DNA of 64,000 nucleotides, taken from Strigamia acuminata. Taxonomy: Eukaryota; Arthropoda; Chilopoda; Geophilomorpha; Linotaeniidae. The notes beneath the pieces were generated by a model. It was given only the letters and a program-made list of their open reading frames with translations, was not told the origin of the DNA and ran no database searches. How positions within the stretch are numbered: position 1 is the stretch's first letter; each line of letters begins with the position of its first letter. The stretch is taken from contig OX442314.1 in NCBI GenBank assembly GCA_949358305.1, positions 42,974,581-43,038,580 on the forward strand, given 5' to 3'. The position numbers were made by a program, and so were the translations under genes. Shown one piece after another: positions 29,063-40,858 of the stretch.

Positions 29063-30442
29063 TGGGCCCGTGTGCACATCGACTACGCCGGTCCCATTCA
29101 GTCCCAGATGGTTTTGGTGTTGGTTGACGCCTACTCTGGGTGGATCGAGGCGAGGGCGACGCGAACGGCCACTTCAGCGACCACAATCTCGATTCTCAGG
29201 CGTGTGTTTAGCACTTTTGGGCTCCCCCACCTCTTAGTAAGTGATAACGGGGCCCAGTTCACGTCTGCAGAGTTTGCCAGTTTTTTGAGGAGAAATGGGG
29301 TCGAGCATATGTTCTCCCCCCCATACCACGCCCAGTCTAACGGGCAGGCAGAACGCGCGGTGCGTTGGGTCAAGGACCGTTTGGCAAAGTTCACTAAGGG
29401 AGATTTGGAGCTGCGCTTGTTGAGGCTCATGCTGTATCAGCATACAAGTTTCCGCGGGCGTGACAATCAGTCGCCGGCAATGCTATTTATTGGGCGGCAG
29501 CCTTTCACCTTTTTGGACTTGGTCAGACCCAGATGCACGGTTGGCGGGGCGGCGACTAACTCTCGTTTCAGGAACTTCACCGTTGGCGACAAGTTGTGGT
29601 ACAAGTCGTTTCCGGCAAGTACTCCACCGTGGCGACCGGGGGTTGTCCTAGAGAGGAGTGGCGAGGTCGTTTACCGATTGAGAGACGTTCAAACCAGCAA
29701 GCAAGTGGTCAGGCATCTGAATCACGTCCGGAGGCGGGATGTGACGGACGCGAGCGAGGTGGTTGTCCCAGCGCCGGTTGAGGTGTCAGTGACTCCTGAA
29801 GTTGGGGAGGGACTGCGAGCTTACACGTATGCACCCTTGCTGGCGACGCCACCTGTGATGCCGCCACCGACACCACCGACGCCACCACAGCTTTTTCTCA
29901 CCCCACCGCAAACCACGAGACCCCCAATACCCGCGCAGACACCTGGAGGAGCTCAAGTTTCACCAGGTGGTGTACAGATCCCAGTGCTCGTCCCGGAGGC
30001 ACCACAAGCGCCGATGCTGGTCGAGGAGGCAGGGAACGAGCAGCAGTTGGATGAACCCCAGCGTGACGCCATCAATTTGGAGCAGAGACCTAGAACGCGC
30101 GCGGCCAGGAACATCGAAATTAACTACAAAGACCTATCCTCGGGGGAGGAGGACGATGACGAGGAAACGGTTTTGGCGAGTTATCGTAATTTGCCAGTGG
30201 CGAGACTACCCAAACACGGGCTAAAAGTCGCTGAGATGGTGCGCATGGAGCCCATAGGAGATTCGGATCAGCCTGGTCCAAGCACGACGACAGATCCTAT
30301 GGAGAGAGGGGCACCTCGCGCCACCTTACCGACAAAAAAGACTGGTAAAGGGCCGTCAGATAAAACGCAGATCTACAGTAAGGAGGACGCAGAACGGACC
30401 CGCCTGCTGTTGAAACGCATGGCAGATAAGGGAAAACAATAA
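29061..30442 (+). pseudogene. Duplicated Ty3 pol tail (integrase core to stop)
   Basis: The fragment begins within the integrase core just before the first catalytic Asp and runs to the normal TAA. It is open for 467 codons with an accidental upstream Met at 29039, but lacks protease, RT, RNase H and the zinc-binding region, so it cannot act alone. Confidence 0.9.
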
Positions 30443-30668
30443 GAGTCAAGTGCCCGTATTGTGTAATTTAAAAGAAAAAAAAGTGTTTAAAATTATTTAA
30501 TGGAGTTGTTGTAAAAAGCAAAAGTAGGAGTTGTGTTCGGTAGTCCTGGGTTAAAAGTAGTAAATTGTAAAGTGTATGGTGAAGAAGCCTTAATTAACAA
30601 ATGTGGTGATTTTGATTAATTTAAAAAGTGTGAAATTACAAGTGATAATCATTGTAACTGGGGAGGAA

Positions 30669-30871
30669 TGTTAGATTCTGATGATAAATTAGTTGTTAAC
30701 GTAATATGATGGTTGTAACAATATGCCATGGCTGGTAATTGTTTGTAAACTAGCCATGGCAACACAGGCATTCTGGAATTCAGTCGTGAGCGACAGTCTA
30801 ATAAATGAAGAAGTTGAGCTTATTCTTCCTATCTAAATTGAGAGTTGTGCTTTATTTATAAGGATTTATCA
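30669..30871 (+). repeat. Duplicated Ty3 3' LTR
   Basis: The sequence is the same as 26613-26815, including the following GAAAC. It came with the block, not by a separate retrotransposition. Confidence 0.95.
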
Positions 30872-31811
30872 GAAACATTCTTCTTTTTCAGTTTTCATAA
30901 TAAAACTAAGAATTTTACCAAATGTAAAATCTTTTTTAGAAAGAAATTTCTTCAAAATAATTTCTAAATCGTGTTGTTGAAACTTCAAATTCCTTGGTGG
31001 ATTTTAGTCTTGGCATTCCGTCACTTACTGTACATGTGAAATTGTAGTGCTTGACTGCTAAACAAAAATGTTCTGATAATTTCATCAAATTCATTACTTC
31101 ATAGAAACCAAACGACTTCCTTTGCATGGGTAGAACTAGCAGATATTTGTGACAGGAATAAAATTCTTATTTTTTGAACCGTCTCACATTACCGTCAGTT
31201 ATTACAATAATAGAATATATGCAATGGTAAATGGAAGTTTTCAAATTTTTCAAATTTTTCGCGATTTGTTTTATTCGCGATTTGTTTTATTCGCGATTTT
31301 TCGCGATTTGTTTATTTCGCGATTGCTTTTTTCGCGATTTTTCGCTATTTGTTTATTTCGAGATTGCTTTTTTCGCGCGTGTTCACTTAGCGCCAGTTTG
31401 AGTTCGCGCCAGTGAGAGTTTGCGCTAATACGATTCGCGATTCCACAAGTAGCGATTTCAAATGTCGCTTTTTTTGGGATTCGCGATTTCTTTTTTCGCG
31501 ATATATCGTGCGCCTCCCCCTGACCACATGGCGTCCGTCCGAACACTCACAGTTGTAACTTTTTTAAAAATAGTATAAAGTTTAATTATGAAAATGAAGG
31601 AGAAAATGAGGATTGGACATCTAGTTTAAATAGAGGCGACTTGACTTTAGTTACTGATGAGGCATATTATTTGTTAGTTGTAATTAGAGAACACAACAGC
31701 AGGAGAAAAACATAAAAATGAATGAATCTGTCATTAATTCATGGGATCAAATTTGGGAATGTGGGCCGAATTTAGATGCAGCTGCACATCATTTAAAAAC
31801 ATCCGCTTTAA

Positions 31812-31849
31812 TAACACAACACACCTTGTCAGTTGTCACTGCTAAGCCA
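31812..31849. repeat. 38-bp direct repeat, right copy
   Basis: Exact copy of 29025-29062, at the right edge of the duplicated block. Confidence 0.95.
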
Positions 31850-32116
31850 AAACTTGCTAGTATTGACCGTGTTAGTTCGTGTGAATTGAGACTCTGCTTG
31901 CTTTGCCCATCGTGCAAAGCCAGCACCCGTTCGTGTACCAGCCGACGAATAATTCACACGACGTGACCCTAGACAACAACAGAAGCCAATCGAGATTGTT
32001 TAGCAACGAATTGTATTCGCAGGAAGAATCCGAGACCAGATTAATAAATCAAGTGTATTATTTTATCCTAAATTAGAAATAAAGTATTATTCCATTATTC
32101 ATTGTTGTCCCGATCT
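31850..32116 (+). repeat. Old BEL-type LTR, right part
   Basis: Continues the LTR interrupted at 29062: TAGTATTGACC, CTTTGCCCATCGTGCAAAGCCAGC and a TAATAAATCAAG signal parallel the solo LTR at 57254-58215. The end near GTTGTCCCGATC is estimated. Confidence 0.55.
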
Positions 32117-32139
32117 ATTGTATAATTCTCCACTAAGTG

Positions 32140-32965
32140 GAATGCAATATCGATTGACACCGTTTTTGGCAATTACAACTGGATGGGATTGAAGGGCAAA
32201 CAGTGTCTTCCGAAATGCTATCTGGTTTAATGCAAAGTAATTAAAGGTAAGTTTTTAAAACAGTAAAGAAAACTGCAGTAGGAAAATTCCAACGCGGAGT
32301 TTGAAAAATCCGTTAAAAAACACCTCGTCGCTGCAGGCGATCGAACAAGAAAAGCACATAATAGATTAGCAGCATTGCAATGGTGGGACGCGTAGACCGT
32401 ACCATTGACGCGAGGCTGCTGCGTCAAGGAGTACAGGACTTGGATAAGAAGAGACAGAGTTTGAGGCACTGATCAAACAGATGTCATTGATCCAGCATTT
32501 CATAAGTCTTCCTCAGATTCCATAGATGATGAAAGTGCTTTCAGTGTAAAAACTTGGATTTTTATTGTAATCTGTTTACTTTCTGTGAATTTTTGAAGGA
32601 AAAACCCGAGTCTTTGTTGTTTTTAATTTGCACCAGATGTGGTGACGTTTTTGTATGGTTTTGGGTCTGTGACCTTTTTAACTTTTGTTCTCATTTTCCG
32701 AGAACTAATTATCGTGTATGTTTTTGTTCTTGTTTCGAAGAACTACTTATTTGTGTATTTAACATCGTTTTCCAACGAGAATAAACCAGTACAACATTTT
32801 ACCTCAATGAGAAGAGTTACTTTTGTCAAGCAGCTAAAAATCACTTGTATTCACGAACACTGAAAAACTGGAACTTTGAACCCGAAACACTGACTTTGGA
32901 AACCATTTATTTCATCAAAAAGAACTTTAACATTTTTCGTTTGTTGGATTTCACATTCAGATATT
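32140..32965. other. Repeat debris, no gene supported
   Basis: 32150-32230 copies the 3' end of the frame at 35857-36402 (GACACCGTTTTTGGCAATTA). The rest has short overlapping frames without motifs. One stretch around 32640-32790 is Phe/Val/Cys-rich but not conserved anywhere else in the window. Confidence 0.4.
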
Positions 32966-33178
32966 GTGCTGAATTTGTTCTTCGCAGTTTGTGAGACAAA
33001 TATTGAAAAAAAAAGGAATGGTTATAACTTTTTTAAAAATAGTATAAAGTTTAGTAATGAAGATGAAGAAAAAAATGAGGATTGGACATCTAGTTTAAAT
33101 AAGGGCGGCTTAACGTTAGTTACTGATGAGGCATATTATTTGTTAGTTGTAATTAGAGAACACAACAGCAGGGGATAA
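32966..33178 (+). pseudogene. P-type transposase C-terminal-like fragment
   Basis: The frame encodes NEDWTSSLNKGGLTLVTDEA and a following YYLLVVIRE. This W..L..GGL pattern resembles the C-terminal region of P-element/THAP9-like transposases. Relatives lie at 27520-27660 and 36480-36540. Short, and identity is inferred. Confidence 0.4.
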
Positions 33179-33644
33179 AAACATAAAAATGAATGAAGCA
33201 GTCATTATTAATTTACATTTATTATTAAAAAATAGGTTTGGAAGTTATGGAAATGCTGCATCAGTCATGGCTCTAGCCGGGGATGGTGGCACCTTAAACA
33301 TCTTCACCAAACGTGTAATTACTGCTTTATTATCATGAGAAAACATGATGACAACACAGAGCCACATAAAAAGGCAGTTCCTTTAATCTTTATAATTGGT
33401 GTATTATTTGGCTTATCTAGATACTTTGACATTTTTTTTAAAGTATTTAGTAAAATTAGCCTATCGTGAAAGTGGCAGGTAATAGAAACTAGGCTCAAAA
33501 AAAGGGTAATACTAGAGTATTTTTTGTATATTGTTATAATATTTTTCTTCTTCTTCAGAATTTATGTTCTAGAGAATGAACAACTAACAATATATATTAA
33601 ACATCATGAGCGTGGAAATTTACCTTAAATAAAGGAATCTGTCC

Positions 33645-34200
33645 TTGAAAGTAAAACAGTTTACAAATATTCAGCAAAAAAATCAGATGTTAACTCTTTG
33701 CTATTTCAGTGGCTTAAAAAAGCTACTCTACACCAGCAGAAAGAAGTCTGCCACAACAGCCAAACAACCAAACGGCCAACAAATACATCAGAATAAGCAA
33801 AAATTAAGGCAAAGAAAGGTTTATAGAAAGTACAATGATTCTCTATGTAGTAATTTATTCTAATTTCCGGTATTTTTGCAGAACAAAAATGACGACTTAA
33901 TGCATTGGAAGCCTTAAAGTTAACCTCGAAGAATGAAGAAAAATTGAAATCTGCTCTGTTGGTTGATGCCATGAGCAGTGAAAACAGCAGCAATCAAAGC
34001 GACAATAATAATCCAGTGACTATTGTTACTAAACCATCCTGGCGTTCAGCCAAATTTATGAGGGCGCTTCAACACCTAGACGAAAAAGCTACAACCATGG
34101 ATTCTGATAAAGCTCGCAGGATGCCTGCGAAGCGCCTTCCAGGAATTGTGAAGAATCAATTACCACCATCTGGTGCTCCAATTTGGACCCAAAAAAAGTA
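33645..34200 (+). pseudogene. Repeat-family ORF piece (KLTSKNEEKLKSALLVDAMS)
   Basis: A Lys-rich segment is followed, across a short intron-like gap (TTTTTGCAG at 33874-33882), by EEKLKSALLVDAMSS, WRSAKFMRALQHLDEK, RRMPAKRLPGI and a PPSGAP.W end. The same piece recurs at 38070-38374 and 52440-52690. In other genomes such a tail occurs in transposon accessory proteins; I cannot name a family. Confidence 0.45.
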
Positions 34201-34269
34201 GCAGCCACGCAATTCACATCAACTGGGTTTTCTGTGGTTTTTTCCCAGTTTTAAGCATATGAGACATCT

Positions 34270-34830
34270 GAAAAGTCGTTCCACATCCATGTAACAAATT
34301 TTGGAAAAATTAAAGTTAAACTGGCAAGTCAAATTTTTAGTAACTCTGTTGCTGCAGCAATTGAAACGAAAGTGGCTAAAGGTTCCTTACCTGCTACGGC
34401 ATTAGAAACAGCTGATTTTGTTGGCAAAATGGACAAATTGTTTGATTGCTTTAACATAAGTTCAAATAAACTTTTCAGACGAGCTATTGGTGGGAAAAAT
34501 GGACAAATTGAGGATTTTATAAAACGGGGCTTGTTATGGATGGGTTCTCTTCAGTTCAGAGAAAAATTTTTAGAAGAAGATTTATTCCACTTAGTTTACA
34601 CCAGTTCCAGATCAGAAGAAAGTAATAGAGGGAAAAGTGAAGCATATAGATCTCTTTCCCATGAAAATGAAATGTTTTTAGTGTTATGTAAACCGAGAAT
34701 TGGATTATTGATAGAAGATTTAGCCTTTAGGTTTAGTGTATCTTCCAGTACTGTGTCTCGAATCTTCAGTACATGGATTGATTTTTTACACAATAGGTTA
34801 AGTCAGATACCCATATGGTTACCAAAATAG
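34270..34830 (+). pseudogene. Chimera of P-like transposase and ISL2EU helix-turn-helix
   Basis: LPATALETADFVGKMDKLFD and the following FNISSNKLFRRAIGG correspond to the central region of P-element/THAP9-like transposases. At about 34560 the same frame switches to HLVYTSSRSEES and SVSSSTVSRIFSTWIDFL, the HTH_Tnp_4 region of ISL2EU/PIF-type transposases, and ends at TAG 34828. The unfused P-like continuation is seen at 38700-39000 and 53050-53350, which shows the join is a recombination product. Confidence 0.65.
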
Positions 34831-35379
34831 GCTGTAGTGTCTGACATGCCTAAGTGTTTTTACGATTTGTACCCTGACACAAGGGTTATACTAGATTGCA
34901 CTGAGTTATTTATTGAAACACTGAGCTGTTACAGAGTGCAGTCTGAAACCTATTCATCATACAAACATCATAATACAGCACAGAGACTTATGGGGATAGC
35001 GCCAACTGGATTCATCACATTAATTTTGGATCTTGCTCCTGGACGAATTTCAAATAGGGAGATTATATCCCAAAGTAGATTGATAAATTTATTAAACGAA
35101 AATGATACTGTCGATGATTTACTTGCTACAAAAAAAGTTAAATTAAACATTCCACCATTTTTAAATGGGCAAAGTCAACTGACTGCAGCACAGGAGCAAG
35201 AAACTCGAAAAATTGCTAGTGTGCGAATTCATGTGGAGAGGATAATTGAGAGGGTTAAAAACTTTAGACTGATAAGTTATATTGTCACAATTTCAATGGC
35301 TCATGATCTTAATAAAGTGTGGAAAGTGTGTTGTCATTTAAGCAATTACACAAATGATAATATTGTTACTGGTACTTAA
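34831..35379 (+). pseudogene. DDE_Tnp_4 transposase core (ISL2EU type)
   Basis: VILDCTELFIE (first acidic site), SYKHHNTAQRL, DLAPGRISNRE (second), then RIHVERIIERVKNFRL (third). It continues the preceding helix-turn-helix frame after one TAG. Compared with the copy at 49940-50780 it lacks about nine codons around MADRRFLI, so it is inactive. Confidence 0.75.
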
Positions 35380-35416
35380 ATCTTGTCATTTTTCAAAATT
35401 GATTCCCTAGTATACA

Positions 35417-36402
35417 ATGACCAATCTGAACTACCAGAATCATTATTCTCTGATCAAGCCACGGATCAACAAGCTACGGTTTCCAATAAAACCATCTGCT
35501 AAAAAGACTCAATGGCCGCGATTAAGAATGCGAATAACGGGAAGGATGGTAGTGAAGACAACCCGGAAAAACCAACCGGTTTGCGGGGGGCAAAGAGTAA
35601 TTTTTTTACCCGAAAATATGCAGTCATTGTGCGGCAACTGTTTGGGTCATTGTGTGGTTTATGGTTTGGAGCCATTGGAACGCTGGTACCGAATAAACAG
35701 AGTGCCCTGCGGTAGTCAAATCACGTATCCACATGATTTGGTTTGCAAGAGCAAAGCCAACCGGGCATCGCGTGGACCACGAGGTAAAAGCGGGCTGGAC
35801 AACGCAACGGTCGCGACGACCGAAACACCCAGCTTTTAACCATCGCAGCCGTACGGTTGAACGCAATCAACCAAAGCGGACGGCAACCCAGACGGACTCA
35901 GGTGCGGTTGGACCACCCCAACCAACACCCAAATCCACACGAGCGACAGAAGGTGCGGTTGGACTTCCAACCAACACCATCGACGTCGAGTTCAAAGCCA
36001 GTCGAGAGCAGGGTTACCATAAGCAACCCAAAGCCCAAAAACTGGGCAGAAATTATGAATGAGGAGCTGGACGACGACCAGCAACCGGCTCCCAAAAAGC
36101 AGAAAGTGTTGGCCGTGATCCTTAAACCTCACGGATCAACGCAATCCGCAACTCTGACTGCCTGCTTGGCCGAAGTCGCCCGATCGAATCCAAACTGGAC
36201 CTTGGGGCAGCAACGTGCCGAGGCCCACCGACTCAAGGATCAGAGAAGGCGAAACGCTAAGAAAGCAAGATCAGTGGAAGAAAAAAGACGACAACTTCGC
36301 AAAAAAATATTGATTGACACCGTTTTTGACAATTACAACTGGATGGGATTGAAGGGCAAACTGTTTTCCGAAATGCTATCCGGTTTAATGCAAAGCAATT
36401 AA
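35417..36402 (+). pseudogene. Cys-rich and basic repeat-family protein, frameshifted
   Basis: SLPENMQSLCGNCLGH-like text is preserved but spread over frames because a ~35-bp deletion near 35577 removed the first CxxC pair that the copy at 50926 keeps (CPVCEGQ). The tail (35857-36402) is basic: NWAEIMNEELDDDQQPAPKK, KLKDQRRRNAKKAR-like stretches and DTVFDNYNWMGLKGKL at the end. The 3' end recurs at 32150-32230. A zinc-binding element protein is the simplest reading; family unknown. Confidence 0.4.
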
Positions 36403-36859
36403 AGGTAAGTTTTTAAAATTTAGGCGTTAAATTTTGCAAATTATTTTTTTTTTAATTTTTTTTCTTCTTTTTTTTGAAAATGAAGGAAAAAATGAGGATT
36501 GGACATCTAGTTTAAATAGGGGCGGCTTGACTTTAGTTACTGATTAGCAGCTGAGTCTGATAATGACAATCCCGGTGTTTTCAAAAGCACGTTTTGCAAT
36601 TGGCACAGCTTTGCTTATCGAGCTGTAATTAAGTGAATCAACCAATGAAGCAGACTTGAAACAAACGCACCGCTCTCAACGAATGAGATACAATCGAGTT
36701 CCAGGAAAAGTGTCGAAGAAATTGCCATCTCAGCTACTAATCGAGGCCCTTCTATGGGTCATTAAAGTCTAACTGGGTTTTCTGTGGTTTCCCCAGTTCC
36801 ATACAGTGCAAATGCAAGGCTTTGGAAGTGAAGTCGTTCCACAGAACGCAATTTTTTTT

Positions 36860-37446
36860 ATATGAAATAAAATTGAGAAAAAAGCTAAAATAATTGAAGT
36901 GGCTGGAAGAAAGTTATCAAGAATCCTACAAGCTACACCAATGGGCAATGCAGACTATGATGTAAATGCTGATCTCCCAGTGACTGAATTTGAAGCAATA
37001 AAGAATACAATAATTAATTCCCTCCAAGTTACATCTGAACAACAGGCTGAAATTGAGAAGAAAACTGTTGGCTTCAGAAAAGACAGTTGAGACTGACAGC
37101 ATCAGTTTTTGGAAAAATTTGCAAAATGCGACCAACGACCTCATGTCAAACCACTGTCAAAGGCATTTTATACTCTGATGTCAAAACTAAAGAAATGCGT
37201 TACGGGAATGATCATGAACCCATCGCAGCTACCAATAAAGGGAAACCTCAATTATCTGAAAAAGAGGTTACTGATACTCGTAGAATTGCAACAGTTTGTA
37301 TCGACGTTGAACGAGCATTTAGGCGTCTAAAACAATTTAGACTTTTACAGCATGTTAGTCCCCTTTCTGAAAAGCCTCAAATTGGTGACATAATTATAAC
37401 TTGTGCAGGCCTGTGTAGTTTTCTGCCCCCATTGCGCAAAGAATAA
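36860..37446 (+). pseudogene. Chimera of YqaJ-type nuclease start and DDE_Tnp_4 end
   Basis: 36899-37080 encodes a linker with ATPMGNADYDVNADLP, parallel to the Mutator-transposase tail at 19265. Then RLTASVFGKICKMRPTTSC and MRYGNDHEPIA give the N-terminal half of a YqaJ-like exonuclease. At about 37225 the frame becomes KGKPQLSEKEVTDTRRIATV and CIDVERAFRRLKQFRLL, a DDE_4 C-terminus. The second part recurs at 51355-51440 next to other sequence, so it is a fusion of two elements. Confidence 0.6.
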
Positions 37447-37453
37447 TTTTTAA

Positions 37454-37975
37454 TACTTTTTTAAACGTTGCATTGCACCTCAGCCCGAGGTTTTAGATGT
37501 CACCTCTGCTAAAGCTTTGGAAACGTTGTTGTTAAAGCACGAGCATACCTTCCCAGACGAAATTGGTTGCTACAACAAAGCAAAAGTCCATATTGATGTT
37601 GATCCGGCGGTGCAGCCAATTTTTTTGAAAGCTTACCCAGTCCCTATTGCAGTTAAGCCATTAGTCGAGGCTGAGTTAGCGCGTTTGCAAGCGCTTGGTA
37701 TAATAACCCCAGTTGCATCGTCGCGTTGGGCGACGCCTGTTAGGCACGTCAAAAAATCCGATGGCACAATTAAGTTGGCTGGCTGCTATAATCGCACCAT
37801 CAACAAAGCAATTTTTTTTAACTCATATCCACTTCCCTTATTTGCAGATGTAACCGCTAAATTGTCGGGGGGGGGGGGGGGGGAGACGTATTCACTTCTG
37901 GATATGACGTCGGCATTTAACCAATTGGAACTAGACGACGAGAGTAAAATGTATTGTACAATTAACACACAAAAT
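37454..37975 (+). pseudogene. Ty3/Gypsy reverse transcriptase N-terminal fragment
   Basis: HEHTFPDEIGCYNKAKVHID, ARLQALGIITPVASSRWATP, CYNRTINK and SLLDMTSAFNQLELD follow the first half of Ty3 RT. The usual GDYR box reads AGCYN. A G17 run (37867-37883) encodes extra glycines at the KLSGG position. It ends at the junction with the P-like repeat at 37976. Confidence 0.75.
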
Positions 37976-39165
37976 TAAGGCAAAGAAAGGTTTACAGCAA
38001 GTACAATAATTCTCTCTGTAGTAATTTATTCTAATTTCCGGTATTTTTGCAGAACAAAAATGACGACTTAAGGCATTGGAAGCCTTGAAGTTAACCTCGA
38101 AGAATGAAGAAAAGTTGAAATCTGCTCTGTTGGTTGATGCCATGAGCAGTGAAGACAGCGCGGCAATCAAAGCGACAATAATAATCCAGTGACTATTGTT
38201 ACTAAACCATCCTGGCGTTCAGCCAAATTTATGCGGACGCTTCAACACCTGGACGAAAAAGCTACAACCATAGATTCTGATAAAGCTCGCAGGATGCCTG
38301 CGAAGCGCCTTCCAGGAATTGTGAAGAATCGATTACCACCATCTGGTGCTCCAATTTGGACCCAAAAAAATTAGGAGCAGCCACGCAATTCACATCAACT
38401 GGGTTTTCTGTGGTTTTTTCCCAGTTTTAAGCATATGCGACATCTGAAAAGTCGTTCCACATCCATATAACAAATTTTGGAAAAATTAAAGTTAAACTGG
38501 AAAGTCAAATTTTTAGTAACTCTGTTGCTGCAGCAATTGAAACGAAAGTGGCTAAAGGTTCCTTACCTGCTACGGCATTAGAAACAGCTGATTTTGTTGG
38601 CAAAATGGACAAATTGTTTGATTGCTTTAACATAAGTTAACTTTTCAGACGAGCTATTGGTGGTAAAAATGGGCAAATTGAGGATTTTATAAAACTGAGC
38701 TTGTTATTGATGGGTTCTCTTCAGTTCAGATATAAAAAAAAAAATAAAAATGCAAAAAGCATATGTATACGTGGGTGGCTCACAACAATAAACGCTTTGC
38801 TTCAGTTAAAAGAGTATTTAGGAGAACAACCAAACGATGTTACTTTTTCGTTTACAGATGGCTTAACCAAAATTCTCTTAAAATTTTTTTTGGCGTAATT
38901 CAAAGTAGGGGGATTTAATGACAGACCTACACCCATACCATTTCAACGTAGCTTTCGTCAAGTTTGTATGAACAACATGTTAAAACCTGGTGTTAATGGA
39001 AATCGTTTTGATTTTTATGAGGATTTAACTACCGTACATTCAACAATGTTGAGAAGCGACGCGAACACCACTTCAAATACAACGATGCGAATGGAAAGAC
39101 GAATGAATACGATCGGAGAACGAGCGAGTGAAGGATTGCACGATGAGACTGACAGACAGAAATAA
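37976..39165 (+). pseudogene. P-like transposon relic, copy 2
   Basis: The order is the same as at 33830-34560: the WRSAKFMRTLQHLDEK piece (38180-38374), then VFCGF-type linker, then LPATALETADFVGKMDKLFD, LLMGSLQFR and, beyond the point where the first copy is chimeric, IRGWLTTINALLQLKEYL and a PTPIPFQR.FRQVC.NNML segment in separate frames (38740-39000). These match the order of P-element/THAP9 transposases. Frameshifts and stops are frequent. Confidence 0.6.
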
Positions 39166-40858
39166 TTACAAATGTTTTTGGTTTTAGAAATTGTCTCGTA
39201 CGAAATGTAAAATTTACTTCAAAATCTCAAAACGGAAAAAGTAAGGACGACTCAATTGTAAAATGCCTTGAGAGCAATTCATGACAAACAGGGGGTTTGG
39301 GTTTTACCTACGATTAGTATTTTTGCCATCCAAATTTCAGGCCCGATCAGACATACCATCGAAAGGTTGCAACAAAAATATTCCAAACTGTTCAAGTCGA
39401 CCAAAGAATTCACGAGGAAAATTGAAGAAGACTAAAACTGTACAGCATCGACCAGTTCCACAAGCTTTAAAAGCAGGTTGCGGAGCAAAGAAATCTGAAA
39501 AAATAAATGCCACATCCACAAAAGAATTTGGGCTAACAATACAACATAAAATGCAAATGCCAAAATTCATGAAAGAACGCGGGCTTGCAATGCATTTAAA
39601 AATGTAAATGCCACATTCCTTCTTGGATGTGGGCTAACAATACAATAAAGCGAATGTGACAGAACTTTTCAAATGACCAGAGCTCTCTTCTGGTTCCACC
39701 GAGACAAGTATCGTGCTCAGTTTATCCAGGGGTGACCACGTGGAGGTAGAGAGTTGGATTTTACACCCCCTTAAGAAATAAATAAATAAAAAAAAAATAA
39801 TTATAAACGTGCAATATAAATAAATTACTGAATAACAATTTCCACAGAAATCGGTCGAAATAGACTTATGGTCTATTTTCACCGATTTCGGTAGAAAAGA
39901 TCAGAGAAATCGGTGGAATTAGGCGATCATTTCCACAGAAATCGGAGAAAATAGCCCATGCGTCTAGGATTCCTGTGATCATTTCAACCGAAATCGGTGG
40001 AAATAATTAATTGAAGGTTACGGGAAATGTGTATTTCTACACACAATACAATTATACGTTTGTGATATTTCATGGGAAGATGAAAACTTACCCTCGTTTT
40101 GTTGACAAAAAAATTACGGTGCGTATGAAATTGCGTTTCTATTTTCCATGAACACAAAGTTCGGTGAGAACACAAATTGCAAAGTTACATTCTTTCAACC
40201 TGAACGAACAACTCGACGAACAAAACGCGTGGTTCACGAATGCGGGATCAACTTGGCTACGGGGTTTACACATGTTAATCATGGCTATGGTTCTGGACAG
40301 AACAAATCTTAAAGCTTTATCATATCTATCGTAAGTACGGTGGCCTAGAAGGATAGTTCCTGTTGTACACTTTCCGTCACATTTTTATATAAGAACAAAA
40401 TAGTCAGAAATACTAAAAAGTGGTATTCTGTAATGAAAAACCCAATTTTCTGTATTAAACGGACATATTTTTGCACAAATTAATTTTTATTAAAGCAATG
40501 AAGCAATATTAGTTAATTCCTATGATTTAATCCTTAAATTTCTGATTCTTCGTGCATTTAAACCTGTGTTCGTAAGATTTAAAAATAGAAAGCAATTTTA
40601 ATACAGTAAAGAATTATTATTACGGCAGTTCATAAGGCGCAACACAAATTGTGATAATAAAAATATTTACTTTCGGTTGTTAATTTTTCAAGCAGAAAAA
40701 AAAGTCACTTTTGAAGAAACAATGCTCTTTCAACACAATAAAGCAAACGTTTGTCATACGTTCTCTTGCACGAATTGGCGACGTAGCTGTTATTTCAGAT
40801 ATATATGGGACGAGTTTATTCTATAACATCACTAATTTCTGGATAACCAGCAACTACA
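39166..40858. other. Flank shared with the second BTB-kelch copy; repeats
   Basis: This parallels 53505-54608 plus 56122-56748. It includes short frames (39281-39607, with QARSDIPSKGCNKNIPNC) seen in degraded form at 53640-53900, and the ATCGG inverted-repeat stretch listed separately. 40020-40858 is AT-rich upstream DNA of the BTB-kelch gene with no further gene seen. Confidence 0.5.
39838..40010. repeat. Inverted and direct repeats of GAAATCGGTGGAAA
   Basis: At least six copies of CAGAAATCGGTGGAAAT or its complement (TTTCACCGATTTCGG) alternate in orientation, so several hairpins can form. A related array is at 54130-54350. Confidence 0.75.

Larger units (their letters stand above)
29061..31816 (+). 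repeat. 2756-bp duplicate of 25005-27760
   Basis: This copies the 3' part of Ty3 pol, the 3' LTR (here 30669-30871), the right foldback-type array (about 31236-31503) and unique flank, at an offset of 4056 bp. I saw no difference in the lines compared and the translated pol tail is the same. Junction microhomologies are AGCCA on the left and TAACA on the right. Confidence 0.95.

Noticed and set aside
29039-30442. 467-codon frame as an independent integrase gene
   Set aside because: It is an exact copy of the Ty3 pol tail with an accidental Met from the old LTR; most domains are absent.
39838-40010. CRISPR-like array
   Set aside because: Repeats alternate in orientation, spacers are irregular and the DNA is from an animal nucleus.
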